A DNA stretch of 64,000 bases. Source: Methylomonas sp. LW13 (lineage in GTDB: Bacteria; Pseudomonadota; Gammaproteobacteria; Methylococcales; Methylomonadaceae). This document shows positions 1-7,733 of the stretch, in pieces. The notes under the pieces were generated by a model that worked only from the letters and a program-made list of their open reading frames with translations, ran no database searches and was not told the origin of the DNA. Location of the stretch: the NCBI RefSeq assembly GCF_016865255.1, contig NZ_CP033381.1, positions 186,001-250,000 on the forward strand, given 5' to 3'. The translations under genes were made by a program, and so were the position numbers. Within the stretch, counting starts at the first letter, position 1; every line of letters starts with the position of its first letter.

Positions 1-2
1 AT

Positions 3-89
3 TTCCAAGTTGGCATTCGTGACATTGGAAAAGTAATCCATATCGGCTGGGTTTCTCGCCCAACTCGCGATCCCCCTCCAACGCTTTAA
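3..89 (+). CDS. 3' end of an unidentified protein gene entering from the left edge
   Basis: A frame open from the first bases of the window ends in TAA at 87-89 and reads as a plausible C-terminus (ending ...GWVSRPTRDPPPTL). The other two forward frames stop earlier, at 22 and at 34-36. A rho-independent terminator on the same strand begins 15 bases after the stop, which supports a real gene ending here. The gene is convergent with rimK. The visible 28 residues do not identify a family. Confidence 0.4.
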   Translation, partial: FQVGIRDIGKVIHIGWVSRPTRDPPPTL

Positions 90-103
90 CGATTCTGTTG
101 ACT

Positions 104-138
104 AAATCCGGGTTACCGATTACCCGGATTTATTTTTC
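104..138 (+). terminator. Rho-independent terminator between convergent genes
   Basis: A perfect 10-bp stem (104-113 with 122-131) with an 8-base loop is followed by ATTTTTCCC on the plus strand, so it would stop the gene that enters from the left edge. Its right arm overlaps the last codons and stop of rimK on the other strand. The minus strand has no T run after the hairpin, so it is at most a weak stop for rimK. Confidence 0.7.
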
Positions 139-1010
139 CCGACATGCTTTTCAATGTATTCGATCATCAAGCCGGCAATATCCTTGTCGCTGGTTTTTTC
201 TATGCCTTCCAGGCCGGGCGAGGAATTGACTTCCATCACCAGCGGTCCGCGTTTGGAACGCAGCAAATCCACGCCGCAGACGTTGAGCCCCATGATTTTC
301 GCGGCGCGCACTGCCGCCGAGCGCTCCTGCGGGGTCAATCGGACCAGCGTGGCCGTGCCGCCACGATGAAGATTGGAACGAAATTCACCTTCGCGGCCTT
401 GGCGTTTCATCGCCGCCACCACCTTGTCGCCGATAACAAAGCAGCGAATATCACTACCCGCGGCTTCCTGAATGAACTCCTGCACCATGATGTTGGCGTT
501 TAGACCCATGAACGCCTGAATCACGCTATGCGCGGCGTTATGAGTTTCCGCCAGCACCACGCCTATGCCTTGCGAACCTTCCACCAGTTTGATCACCAGC
601 GGCGCGCCGCCGACTTCGGCGATTAGATCTTCGATGTTATCCGGATTGTGGGCAAACGCGGTAATGGGCAAATCGATACCCTTGCGAGCCAGCAACTGGC
701 TGGACGCCAGTTTGTCGCGGGAGCGGCTGATCGATGCGGAATTGTTGAGAACAAAGGTGTTCATTACCTCGAATTGCCTAAGCACCGCCGTGCCGTAAAA
801 GGTGATAGACGCACCGATGCGGGGAATGACCGCGTCGTAACCCACCAGATTTTCACCCATGTAATGAATGGACGGCTTCATGGAAGTGATATTCATGTAG
901 CAGTGGGTCGGGTCCAGCACCCTGGCCTCATGGCCGCGAGCGGCGGCGGCCTCCAGCAGTCGGACGCTGGAATACAGCGTCGCGTCGCGCGACAGGATCG
1001 CTATTTTCAT
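120..1010 (-). CDS. rimK: RimK, ribosomal protein S6-L-glutamate ligase
   Basis: This 296-residue ATP-grasp ligase adds glutamate residues to the C-terminus of ribosomal protein S6, and the length is typical of RimK. The start [15 protein letters not shown], the Q-E-F-I-x-E-A-x-G-x-D-I-R-C-F-V strand near residue 180, and the metal-binding E-V-N-S-S-P-G-L-E motif near 265 are ATP-grasp/RimK signatures. The gene begins 18 bases after the mtnC stop, so it probably shares a transcript with mtnBDC. Some bacteria use RimK paralogues for other glutamate or amino-acid ligations, so the exact acceptor is inferred from family. Confidence 0.9.
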   Translation of the reverse strand: MKIAILSRDATLYSSVRLLEAAAARGHEARVLDPTHCYMNITSMKPSIHYMGENLVGYDAVIPRIGASITFYGTAVLRQFEVMNTFVLNNSASISRSRDKLASSQLLARKGIDLPITAFAHNPDNIEDLIAEVGGAPLVIKLVEGSQGIGVVLAETHNAAHSVIQAFMGLNANIMVQEFIQEAAGSDIRCFVIGDKVVAAMKRQGREGEFRSNLHRGGTATLVRLTPQERSAAVRAAKIMGLNVCGVDLLRSKRGPLVMEVNSSPGLEGIEKTSDKDIAGLMIEYIEKHVGKNKSG

Positions 1011-1028
1011 AGGTAAACAGTGCCAGGT

Positions 1029-1703
1029 TTACAGATGAATGCCATCAAAATCGCTGACTTGCACATGTTCAGTGTCGGAGTTGGGATTCTGGTCGCGCAC
1101 CAGCCAGCAAGTGGCGAAGCCGGCCTGGCGCGCGGCGTCTAATTCGTCTTTTATATCCGACAAGAACAGGATTTGTTCGGCCGGCAAGCCAAGCTCGGCG
1201 GCAATTCGCTCATACGATGTTGCCTCTTTCTTGCCACCGATGTGTGTATCGAAATAACCGGAAAATAAAGGGGTAAGATCGCCGAAGTCGCTGTACCCGA
1301 ACAACAGCTTTTGCGCCTGCACCGAGCCGGAGGAATAGACATAAAGCTTGTAGCCCAGGCCAAACCAGTTTCTCAAGTTGCGCACAGCGTCTTCATAGAC
1401 ATGGCCGGTGAAATCGCCGTTGCGATAGCCTTCCAGCCAGATCAAGCCCTGCAAGGATTTTAACGGCGTAATTTTTTGGTCGGTATCTATCCAGTGGATG
1501 AACTGTGCAATCAGTGCATCGTCATCAAGTTCACCGCCGGCTAACTGCTTGGCATCGGTCAATAATAGCTTGATCTCGGCTTGCTCTCGATGGCGGCTCA
1601 CAAAATCCGGCAAGCGGGCGCGGGCGTACGGAAACAACACATCTTTGACGAACGACAATGACGATGTGGTTCCCTCAATGTCGGTAACAATAGCCTTGAT
1701 CAT
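1029..1703 (-). CDS. mtnC: MtnC, enolase-phosphatase E1
   Basis: This HAD-superfamily enzyme of the methionine salvage pathway enolises and dephosphorylates 2,3-diketo-5-methylthiopentyl-1-phosphate to give acireductone. The N-terminus MIKAIVTDIEGTTSS carries the HAD nucleophile motif D-I-E-G-T. The middle segment with V-Y-S-S-G-S and the late F-L-S-D-I-K-D-E motif supply the remaining HAD residues. The ATG at 1703 gives 224 residues, the family length, and overlaps the mtnD stop as ATGA. A longer frame to 1805 exists but would run 100 bases into mtnD. Third gene of mtnB-mtnD-mtnC. Confidence 0.93.
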   Translation of the reverse strand: MIKAIVTDIEGTTSSLSFVKDVLFPYARARLPDFVSRHREQAEIKLLLTDAKQLAGGELDDDALIAQFIHWIDTDQKITPLKSLQGLIWLEGYRNGDFTGHVYEDAVRNLRNWFGLGYKLYVYSSGSVQAQKLLFGYSDFGDLTPLFSGYFDTHIGGKKEATSYERIAAELGLPAEQILFLSDIKDELDAARQAGFATCWLVRDQNPNSDTEHVQVSDFDGIHL

Positions 1704-2257
1704 AAGCCGGCGACGTATTGGTCCAGCGTCGGAAAACTTTCTGCAATCGGATTGCCGGTAAATTCCGCCACCCAGCCGTCTTCGGTAGTGAACAGGCGTA
1801 TGCATTTAAACGCCGGGTTTTCGCCCATGTCGAACCAATGAGTGGTGTTGGCCGGCACGCTAATCAGATCGCCTTGCTCGCACAGCATGGCATAAACTTG
1901 ATCGCCGACATGCAGATAAAACAGCCCTTTGCCTTCCACGAAGAAACGCACTTCAAAATCGCTGTGGGTATGCTCGGCCAAAAACTTCTGCCGTAACGCA
2001 TCTTTATTGGGATGGTCGGCGTTCAGGCTGATGACGTCCACCGACTGAAAACCGTATTGCTGTTTGAGTTTGTCTATCGAGCTTTGATAGGCCTTTAGTA
2101 CCGCATCGGCATCATCCGTCTGCGAAAATTCGCAATCGGCCTGCCAGCGCTCGAACTGTACGCCTATGCCTTGCAGCTGCTCGGCGATGGCTGCAAAGTC
2201 GAGAAAGGTATGGCCTTGGTGCGGTTTATCGGCAGGGTAAAGGGTTAATGCGCTCAT
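1700..2257 (-). CDS. mtnD: MtnD, acireductone dioxygenase
   Basis: This cupin metalloenzyme oxidises acireductone to the 2-oxo acid precursor of methionine plus formate (iron form), or takes the off-pathway CO-releasing route (nickel form). It has 185 residues. The ligands His96, His98 and Glu102 lie in E-H-T-H-S-D-F-E-V-R-F-F, and His140 in N-T-T-H-W-F-D-M, at the positions known from the Klebsiella enzyme. It overlaps mtnB upstream and mtnC downstream by four bases each (ATGA), which indicates translational coupling and matched expression with the other two salvage enzymes. Confidence 0.96.
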   Translation of the reverse strand: MSALTLYPADKPHQGHTFLDFAAIAEQLQGIGVQFERWQADCEFSQTDDADAVLKAYQSSIDKLKQQYGFQSVDVISLNADHPNKDALRQKFLAEHTHSDFEVRFFVEGKGLFYLHVGDQVYAMLCEQGDLISVPANTTHWFDMGENPAFKCIRLFTTEDGWVAEFTGNPIAESFPTLDQYVAGL

Positions 2258-2880
2258 AATCGTGTTACTCCATGTAGGCGAATTTCAACGTCGAATAAAA
2301 ATTCCAGGGCTTCCAGGTGGCGCAAGGCATCATCTACCGATGCGCCCCAAGTATAAAAACCGTGGCCGGCAATAATATAGCCGTAAACGTCGTGCGTGTG
2401 ATGGTCCAGGTAATTGTCCACCTTGTCGGCCAACCGGGGAATGTCCTGATCGTTAGCAAAAATCGGGATGGAAATGCGGGTCTCATGGGTATTAATGCCG
2501 GCAAACGCCTTGAGCAGTTCGTAATCTTTCAGCACGATCTCATGCTTGAACAAGCGCGCCGTTAACGTGGCGTTGATCGAATGCGGATGCAGCACCGCCT
2601 GAACCTCCGGAAAACGTTGGTACAGCGAGGTGTGCAATAGCGTTTCCGCCGAAGGTTTCTTGCCGTCCAGGGAATGACCTTTGCTGTCGATCAACATGAT
2701 GTCATCGGTTTGCAAGCGGCCTTTATGGCGGCCGGATACGGTAATCGCGATATTGCCGTCGCTGAGTTTAGCGGAGAAATTACCGCTGGTGGCGGGCACC
2801 CAGCCCTTGCCGTCGATGAAGCGGCCGGCGGCAATCAACTGATCTGCCTTGCGGAAAAATTCGTCGGTTTTTGCTGTCAT
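2254..2880 (-). CDS. mtnB: MtnB, methylthioribulose-1-phosphate dehydratase
   Basis: A class II aldolase/adducin-family zinc enzyme that dehydrates 5-methylthioribulose-1-phosphate in methionine salvage. Family marks are G-W-V-P-A-T-S-G-N-F-S-A-K near residue 30, the H-P-H-S zinc ligands near 100, and G-H-G-F-Y-T-W-G near 175. The start MTAKTDEFF at 2880 gives 208 residues, the usual size. An upstream start at 2961 would overlap the RNase P RNA and is rejected. First gene of the coupled mtnBDC-rimK cluster. The mtnA and mtnK/mtnP steps are not encoded in this window. Confidence 0.93.
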   Translation of the reverse strand: MTAKTDEFFRKADQLIAAGRFIDGKGWVPATSGNFSAKLSDGNIAITVSGRHKGRLQTDDIMLIDSKGHSLDGKKPSAETLLHTSLYQRFPEVQAVLHPHSINATLTARLFKHEIVLKDYELLKAFAGINTHETRISIPIFANDQDIPRLADKVDNYLDHHTHDVYGYIIAGHGFYTWGASVDDALRHLEALEFLFDVEIRLHGVTRL

Positions 2881-2918
2881 GGAGTATTTTGCGGATTGCA
2901 AAAGAAAAAGAAGAGGAA

Positions 2919-3262
2919 GAGTTGGCCTGTAAGCCGGGTTCTGTCTTGAACAGCCATTCATCTAGGCGTCAGATCACTCTGACGCTCAAGCAATCTACCC
3001 AGGAGCAGCGCGGGCCACGCCAATGCTCCTCTATTTGATCTTGCTCCGGGTGGGGTTTACCCTGCCACACCTGTTACCAGTTGCGCGGTGCGCTCTTACC
3101 GCACCATTTCACCCTTACCGGGTTCCGAAAAACCAGGCGGTATATTTTCTGCGGCACTTTCCGTAGGCTCACGCCTCCCAGGCATTACCTGGCACCCTGC
3201 CCTATGGAGCCCGGACTTTCCTCCCTTTTATTTGCATAAAACGGCGACTGTTCGGCCAACTC
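2919..3262 (-). ncRNA. rnpB: RNase P RNA (type A)
   Basis: Read on the minus strand, the segment begins and ends with complementary GAGTTGGCC/GGCCAACTC arms (helix P1). Near the 5' end it contains GGAGGAAAGTCCGGGCTCC followed by ATAGGGCAGGGTGCCAGGTA. Near the 3' end it contains ACCCGGAGCAAG and GACAGAACCCGGCTTA, the hallmark core of bacterial type A RNase P RNA. Length is about 344 nt. A T-rich stretch follows the 3' arm and may terminate it. The gene lies 38 bases upstream of mtnB on the same strand. Confidence 0.96.
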
Positions 3263-3270
3263 TGCTGGGG

Positions 3271-3299
3271 ATTATACAGGCAAAGCCGGGAAATAGGAG
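3271..3299 (-). promoter_or_regulatory. Probable sigma-70 promoter of rnpB
   Basis: On the minus strand a perfect TATAAT -10 box occupies 3276-3271, about eight bases before the inferred 5' end of RNase P RNA. The -35 region 17 bases upstream is poor (CTCCTA). Position and the strong -10 box are the basis for the call. Confidence 0.6.
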
Positions 3300-3558
3300 T
3301 AATTGCGCACTTTAGCTACTCAGAGAGGAATCAGACGGGATGTGATGGAGAGGTAGTCGCAAAATTCAAGTATTGGAGATCGAGAAAGTTTGCTTGATGT
3401 GTGATCTCATCTTACCCGAATGTGGGAATGCTCTAAAGGCTGGTGCTTCCGGCCAATTTGAATGTATAAGCCAATGACTACAACTTGGCTCAAATCCAAC
3501 TAATAATGGTTTGGCTGGATCCATAGCCTAAATGCGTATCAAGCTTCAAATTACTGGA

Positions 3559-3891
3559 CGGGGTTTTCTCCCGTATGCCGCGCTGAGTACCGGAGCTTTC
3601 GGCGGGATTAGCCCGTAGGGGCGACGCATGGATGCGGCGCGTTGACGAAGGGGCAGGAAGCCCCTTTCGTCAACCCCCGGCGAAAGCGAGGAACGCAGGG
3701 TGCAAGCGGCATCCGGGCCGCCTTTTCTTAGGATACTTTCTTTTGGCGGAGCACAAATTCGCCTGGAGCGAATTTGAACAGCCGGTAGGCTGGCCCGGAG
3801 GGCGAAAACCATGGACGGTTTTCGTAGCGAAAGTATCGCGGTTGTCGGTCCGCGAACCGACATTAAAACCAGCCGTCGAGCCAGCGACACA
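3559..3891 (+). repeat. Hairpin-chain repeat, copy A (long form)
   Basis: A segment of about 330 bp that recurs as copy C (17443-17779, same orientation) and as a shorter copy B (15531-15793, inverted). It is a chain of small inverted repeats, among them GCGACGCA/TGCGGCGC, GTTGACGAA/TTCGTCAAC, AAATTCG/CGAATTT, GCCC/GGGC, TTTCG/CGAAA and GTCGGT/ACCGAC. An outer pairing GCTTTCG/CGAAAGC encloses the first hairpins. It lies between rnpB and the IS110-like element. Open frames across it are coincidental. The stretch 3300-3558 before it shows no gene or motif. Confidence 0.75.
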
Positions 3892-3916
3892 TTATTTTGA
3901 AATACTTCAAATCCGC

Positions 3917-3939
3917 GTGGGCACGAAAACCGTGCCCAC
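3917..3939. repeat. REP-like palindrome GTGGGCACG/CGTGCCCAC
   Basis: Two 9-bp perfect arms (3917-3925 and 3931-3939) are separated by five bases. It lies just left of the presumed left end of the IS110-like element. IS110-family elements often insert in or next to such palindromes, so this may mark the insertion target. Confidence 0.55.
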
Positions 3940-3989
3940 CCTTGTATGATGAATTTTAACAACCGATAGCCCAGAAAAACCGATTAAGC

Positions 3990-4180
3990 TGTGATTGTTC
4001 ATTGGGAGGCCGTCCCACCCTGAGGACTGGTGGTTTACCAGAGCCTGTCGTGTAGATTGGCCCCCGCCCTATTCACCCATACCGTGGAGTATCCGAGGCT
4101 TAGAGCCTGCATACACAAGGAAGGTAGGTGCATGTGCAGGGTCGGGAACCGGTGAATAGTGTACTTCCCTTTAACTGTAT
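3990..4180 (+). ncRNA. Candidate bridge RNA (seekRNA) in the IS110 leader
   Basis: The non-coding leader upstream of the transposase contains several short hairpins: GGGAGGCCGTCCC near 4000, CTGGTGGTTTACCAG near 4027 and AGGCTTAGAGCCT near 4098, plus GTGCATGTGCA-like sequence near 4130. In IS110-group elements the left-end leader encodes a bridge RNA whose loops pair with target and donor DNA. Position, size and hairpin content fit, but the guide loops were not assigned. Support is by position and family knowledge rather than by a covariance model. Confidence 0.5.
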
Positions 4181-4192
4181 TCAAAAACGATT

Positions 4193-5230
4193 ATGACGAA
4201 CCACCCGCTCAACACCACCGCTGAATCTATCCCTCGCCTGTTTGCCGGCGTGGATGTGGGCGCCGATGAATTGGTGCTGGTGATCCGCAAGAACGGCAAG
4301 CCGTTCGATCCGCAAAAATATGCTAATACTCGTAGCGACCGTGCGCGTCTGGTGAATAAGTTGATCAAATTACCCGGCATCAAGGTCTGTCTGGAAGCCA
4401 CCGGTATTTACCATTTCGATCTTGCTATTGCGCTACACGACGTCGGTGTACCTGTGATGGTGGTCAATCCCAAGGCTTCGCATCACTTCGCTAAGGTATT
4501 GATGAAAAACAGTAAAACCGACGCCGTCGATGCCAACACCTTGGCCGAATATGTCGAGCGCATGGATTTCGTCGCCTGGACTCGTCCTTCGAATCAAGCG
4601 CTGGCTTTGCGCGGCTATGCTCGCCGTATCGACGCGCTAACCGGTCAGAAGGCCGCCGCGAAAAATCATCTACATGCGCTGAGTGCGACCGAGGAAACGC
4701 CGAAGGCCCTACTACGCGATGCCAAATTGGCGATTAGTCAGCTGGAAAAACGCATCGATACGTTGGCTGGCGAGGCGCTGGCGTTGATCGACCAGCATCC
4801 GGAACTGCAACGAATATTCGACCTGTTGACCGGCATCAAAGGCATTGCCCAAACCAGCGCCATTGCCTTGATGGGCGAACTACTGCTATTGCCGCCCAAC
4901 CTGTCGCATCGCGAATGGGTCAAGTTTGCCGGACTCGATCCCAAGGCCTTTGAGTCGGGCAAAAGCGTACACAAGAAAATGCGGTTATCCAAGGCCGGTA
5001 ACCGGCATATTCGTTCGGCGTTGTATATGCCGGCCTTGAGTGCCAAACAGCACGATCCGCATGTGCGAGCGTATTTCCAGCATTTGATCGACAACGGCAA
5101 GAAACCTTTGCAAGCCGTCTGCGCCGTCATGCGTAAATTACTGCATGCGATCCATGGCATGTTGAAGCACGATCAGCCGTTCGATAACACGCGGTTTTAT
5201 GCCATCCCTGAATCCATCATCGCCGAGTAA
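4193..5230 (+). CDS. IS110-family DEDD transposase (RNA-guided recombinase type)
   Basis: A 345-residue protein with the N-terminal RuvC-like DEDD domain (acidic residues in G-V-D-V-G-A-D-E near 21, L-E-A-T-G near 67, and K-T-D-A-V-D-A near 108). A central coiled segment follows, then the C-terminal Transposase_20 domain with L-T-G-I-K-G-I near 212, A-G-L-D-P and E-S-G-K-S near 250, and L-S-K-A-G-N-R-H-I-R. Length and domain order are complete, so it may be active. It moves the element by recombination guided by an RNA from the same element. Confidence 0.9.
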   Translation: MTNHPLNTTAESIPRLFAGVDVGADELVLVIRKNGKPFDPQKYANTRSDRARLVNKLIKLPGIKVCLEATGIYHFDLAIALHDVGVPVMVVNPKASHHFAKVLMKNSKTDAVDANTLAEYVERMDFVAWTRPSNQALALRGYARRIDALTGQKAAAKNHLHALSATEETPKALLRDAKLAISQLEKRIDTLAGEALALIDQHPELQRIFDLLTGIKGIAQTSAIALMGELLLLPPNLSHREWVKFAGLDPKAFESGKSVHKKMRLSKAGNRHIRSALYMPALSAKQHDPHVRAYFQHLIDNGKKPLQAVCAVMRKLLHAIHGMLKHDQPFDNTRFYAIPESIIAE

Positions 5231-5280
5231 AAGATGATGAAATTTGTTGCTTTTGAACAGAGTATCTACGAACTACGAAA

Positions 5281-5829
5281 CTAGCCGGATGGCTCCGCAT
5301 TTTTACCACCAAAAACGAACCGATTTCGATAGTCAAGTAGCCTTTGCCCGCGGTCTCGACACACATTAAGCATTTCATCATCTTCGATAGTAAAGACAAT
5401 GGAAAAGGTTGATAGCTCTTTATACAACGGCTTGGTGTAAGGCAGCGATTGACCAAATTCGCCATCGATCTGAAAATGCACCGATGTCCTTGATAGATTC
5501 AAAACCATATCTATAGAGCAAATAAGAAAGGTCGAATGTCCTGAGTCGGTATCGGCTGCTGCGGCATAGCCTCGAAGACAATCCATTGACCCCAAGCGAT
5601 CACCTTTGCAACTCAGACGAAATATTGGTTGTCTCCGGACTTCGTAGAGCCATCGCTCCAGAACATTAACATTGAATATCGAGAAATCAAATATGCCACC
5701 GTATGAGCTGGTATCTCCTGCGGGCCTAGAGATCGCAAAACTTGTCGGAGACAAGTGAACACTTGGGCTCTCGTAGGATAATTCGGGATGTTGATCGATA
5801 GTGACTTGACCAGTGACATCAGTTGACAC
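5281..5829 (-). CDS. Hypothetical protein, 182 residues
   Basis: The frame starts at GTG (5829) with a good GGAGG ribosome-binding site about nine bases upstream, so it is likely a real gene. The protein lacks a signal peptide or membrane segment. It is rich in Ser, Asp and Phe, with a few cysteines, and gives no recognisable motif. It lies immediately beyond the right end of the IS110-like element, convergent with the transposase, so its 3' end may have been altered by the insertion. No function is proposed. Confidence 0.5.
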   Translation of the reverse strand: MSTDVTGQVTIDQHPELSYESPSVHLSPTSFAISRPAGDTSSYGGIFDFSIFNVNVLERWLYEVRRQPIFRLSCKGDRLGSMDCLRGYAAAADTDSGHSTFLICSIDMVLNLSRTSVHFQIDGEFGQSLPYTKPLYKELSTFSIVFTIEDDEMLNVCRDRGQRLLDYRNRFVFGGKNAEPSG

Positions 5830-5887
5830 TATTTCTTCCTCCTAAAATTGATTGCGGAATAAGCGGTAATTGGTCAGAGCAAGAAAT

Positions 5888-6334
5888 TCACTCACAAACC
5901 TCCACCTCAAACACCGCCCCCTTCACCGCCACCACTTTCACCTTAGCCCCCAGCGGACTATCCTCCCCATGCACCTTCCAAACCGTGTCGTCGGCCTTAA
6001 TCTTACCCTGACCATTCTCGATAGGCGCAATCAGAAAAAAAGTCCTACCAATATATTGAGCGCCACGCTGATTCAATAAAGGATGATCGGTGGCATCCAC
6101 TGCGCGGGTGCGGGCGTATTTGCGCCAGCCCAATACCGACAACACCGCCAGTAAGGAAAACATCAATAACTGCACGTTGAACGGCGTGGCCGGCACTAAC
6201 AGCACTACCGCGCCGACGATGAACGCCGACACCGCCAACCACAGAAAAAAGAAGCCGGTGACGACGATTTCCAAGGCCAAAAAGCCGACCGCCAGCACCC
6301 ACCAGTACCAAAATACGATGTCTTGCTCCCCCAT
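5888..6334 (-). CDS. NfeD-like membrane protein
   Basis: A 148-residue protein with two or three N-terminal transmembrane helices (about residues 8-70). A C-terminal OB-fold of the NfeD type follows (R-G-A-Q-Y-I-G-R-T-F then V-W-K-V-H-G-E-D to the end). Short NfeD proteins pair with SPFH/stomatin-like proteins and are thought to scaffold them in membrane microdomains. It begins two bases after the stop of such a partner, so they form an operon. Confidence 0.85.
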   Translation of the reverse strand: MGEQDIVFWYWWVLAVGFLALEIVVTGFFFLWLAVSAFIVGAVVLLVPATPFNVQLLMFSLLAVLSVLGWRKYARTRAVDATDHPLLNQRGAQYIGRTFFLIAPIENGQGKIKADDTVWKVHGEDSPLGAKVKVVAVKGAVFEVEVCE

Positions 6335-6336
6335 AA

Positions 6337-7257
6337 TCAGGCCTTTTTGTTTAAGGCTTCTTTAGCCAGTTCGCCGATGCCGCCCAGCGCGCCGATGACG
6401 CTGGAGGCTTCCAGCGGCATGAAGATCAGTTTGCTGTTGTTGGCGGAGGCGACGTCTTTTAAAGACTCGATATATTTTTGCGCGACGAAGTAATTGATGG
6501 CCTGCACATCGCCTTTGGAGATGGCTTCCGACACCATCATCGTGGCGCGGGCTTCCGCTTCTGCCAGACGTTCGCGGGCTTCGGCGTCGCGGAATGCGGC
6601 TTCTTTGCGGCCTTCCGCATCCAAAATCGCACCTTGTTTCAAACCTTCGGCTTTCAGAATTTCCGCTTGCCGCAAGCCTTCGGCTTCCAGAATCTGTGCG
6701 CGTTTTTCCCGCTCAGCTTTCATTTGCCGGGCCATGGAATCGACCAAGTCCTTGGGCGGGGCGATGTCTTTGATTTCGATACGGGTGACTTTAATACCCC
6801 ACGGCGAGGTGGCCTCGTCGACCACGTTCAGCAGCCGGGCATTGATTTCATCACGACGTGACAAGAGTTCGTCCAGGTCCATGGAACCCATCACGGTACG
6901 AATATTGGTCATCACCAAGTTGATGATTGCCACGTCCAGGAAATTGACTTCATACGCCGCTTTGGCGGCATCCATGATCTGGTAAAAAATCACCCCATCC
7001 ACCCGCACCATGGCGTTGTCTTTGGTAATGACCTCTTGCGACGGCACGTCCAGCACCTGTTCCATCATATTCAGCTTGCGGCCGATGCGGTCGATGATAG
7101 GCATGATGATATTCAAGCCAGGCGTCAAAGTCGCGGTATATTTACCGAAGCGTTCGACGGTGTATTCCATGCCTTGCGGAACAGATTTGACGCTCATGAA
7201 CACCATCAAAACCGCAAATACCAACAACATTATTGCGAATAAACCAAAGCCGCCCAT
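6337..7257 (-). CDS. qmcA: SPFH/band-7 (stomatin, QmcA-like) membrane protein
   Basis: A 306-residue protein with one N-terminal membrane anchor (residues 3-22), then the SPFH domain ([15 protein letters not shown] ... [13 protein letters not shown]). A long Glu/Ala-rich coiled coil with repeated E-A-E-G-L-(R/K)-Q-(A/G) units spans about 190-260. These proteins oligomerise in the inner membrane and modulate membrane proteases or order lipids. It forms an operon with the NfeD-like gene two bases downstream. The symbol follows the E. coli family member. Confidence 0.88.
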   Translation of the reverse strand: MGGFGLFAIMLLVFAVLMVFMSVKSVPQGMEYTVERFGKYTATLTPGLNIIMPIIDRIGRKLNMMEQVLDVPSQEVITKDNAMVRVDGVIFYQIMDAAKAAYEVNFLDVAIINLVMTNIRTVMGSMDLDELLSRRDEINARLLNVVDEATSPWGIKVTRIEIKDIAPPKDLVDSMARQMKAEREKRAQILEAEGLRQAEILKAEGLKQGAILDAEGRKEAAFRDAEARERLAEAEARATMMVSEAISKGDVQAINYFVAQKYIESLKDVASANNSKLIFMPLEASSVIGALGGIGELAKEALNKKA

Positions 7258-7358
7258 AGCGCCTCCTAAATTATGAAAATGAATTGTGTATTGCCAACGG
7301 TCACGCGGCTAATAATAATGTATGTCTCTTTAACTTGCTGGAAACAGGGTTCCGATTC

Positions 7359-7622
7359 ATGAATACTTTGATCTACTACAGTTTTAACGTGATGATTTTG
7401 GCGGCGATTATATTGGTCGTCGGCCTGATCAAACCCAAGTGGATACTGCTGTGGATGGACAAACCCGGTCGCCTGCCTATCATCGCGATTGCCGGCGCCA
7501 TATTCATGGCCGGCGCGGTGATGTTCGGCGAAGGCAACAAACAAAAACAACAGGAACAAGCTGCGGCCGCGGCCAAGAATCCAGCCCTAAAAGGGGCTGA
7601 AGAAGTGCCGGATTTACATTAA
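7359..7622 (+). CDS. Small predicted inner-membrane protein
   Basis: An 87-residue protein starting at ATG 7359. Hydrophobic segments at about residues 12-28 and 42-58 are joined by K-P-K-W-I-L-L-W-M-D-K-P-G-R. A charged tail rich in Lys, Gln and Ala ends in E-E-V-P-D-L-H. It is divergent from the SPFH operon. The longer frame back to 7284 has no good start context and is not adopted. No named family is recognised; the two-helix layout suggests a small membrane-associated factor. Confidence 0.65.
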   Translation: MNTLIYYSFNVMILAAIILVVGLIKPKWILLWMDKPGRLPIIAIAGAIFMAGAVMFGEGNKQKQQEQAAAAAKNPALKGAEEVPDLH

Positions 7623-7733
7623 TCCGTCGCATAAATTCGCGCTGCAAATTTCGCTTTTTGCTTCCCTCACGCCAGCCCGCTCCCTGATGGTTATCAAACA
7701 GATATGCTGAAATTTGCGGTGGAAAAGATATAT

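Larger units (their letters stand above)
3965..5280 (+). mobile_element. IS110-family insertion element (ends approximate)
   Basis: One DEDD transposase gene is preceded by a non-coding leader of about 200 bp and followed by a short tail, the usual IS110-group arrangement. No terminal inverted repeats or target duplication are apparent, as expected for the family, so both ends are estimates. A similar 'ATGATGAA-TTT' string occurs at about 3947 and about 5234 and could reflect related junction sequences. Confidence 0.6.

Noticed and set aside
2881-2961. Upstream start for mtnB at 2961
   Set aside because: It would place the N-terminus inside the RNase P RNA and give a protein longer than the family.
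3546-3962. Long frames across hairpin-chain copies A, B and C on both strands
   Set aside because: The frames arise from the repeated hairpins, differ in phase between copies and lack start signals.
3965-5280. Terminal inverted repeats for the IS110-like element
   Set aside because: None seen; the family normally lacks them, so the ends were left approximate.
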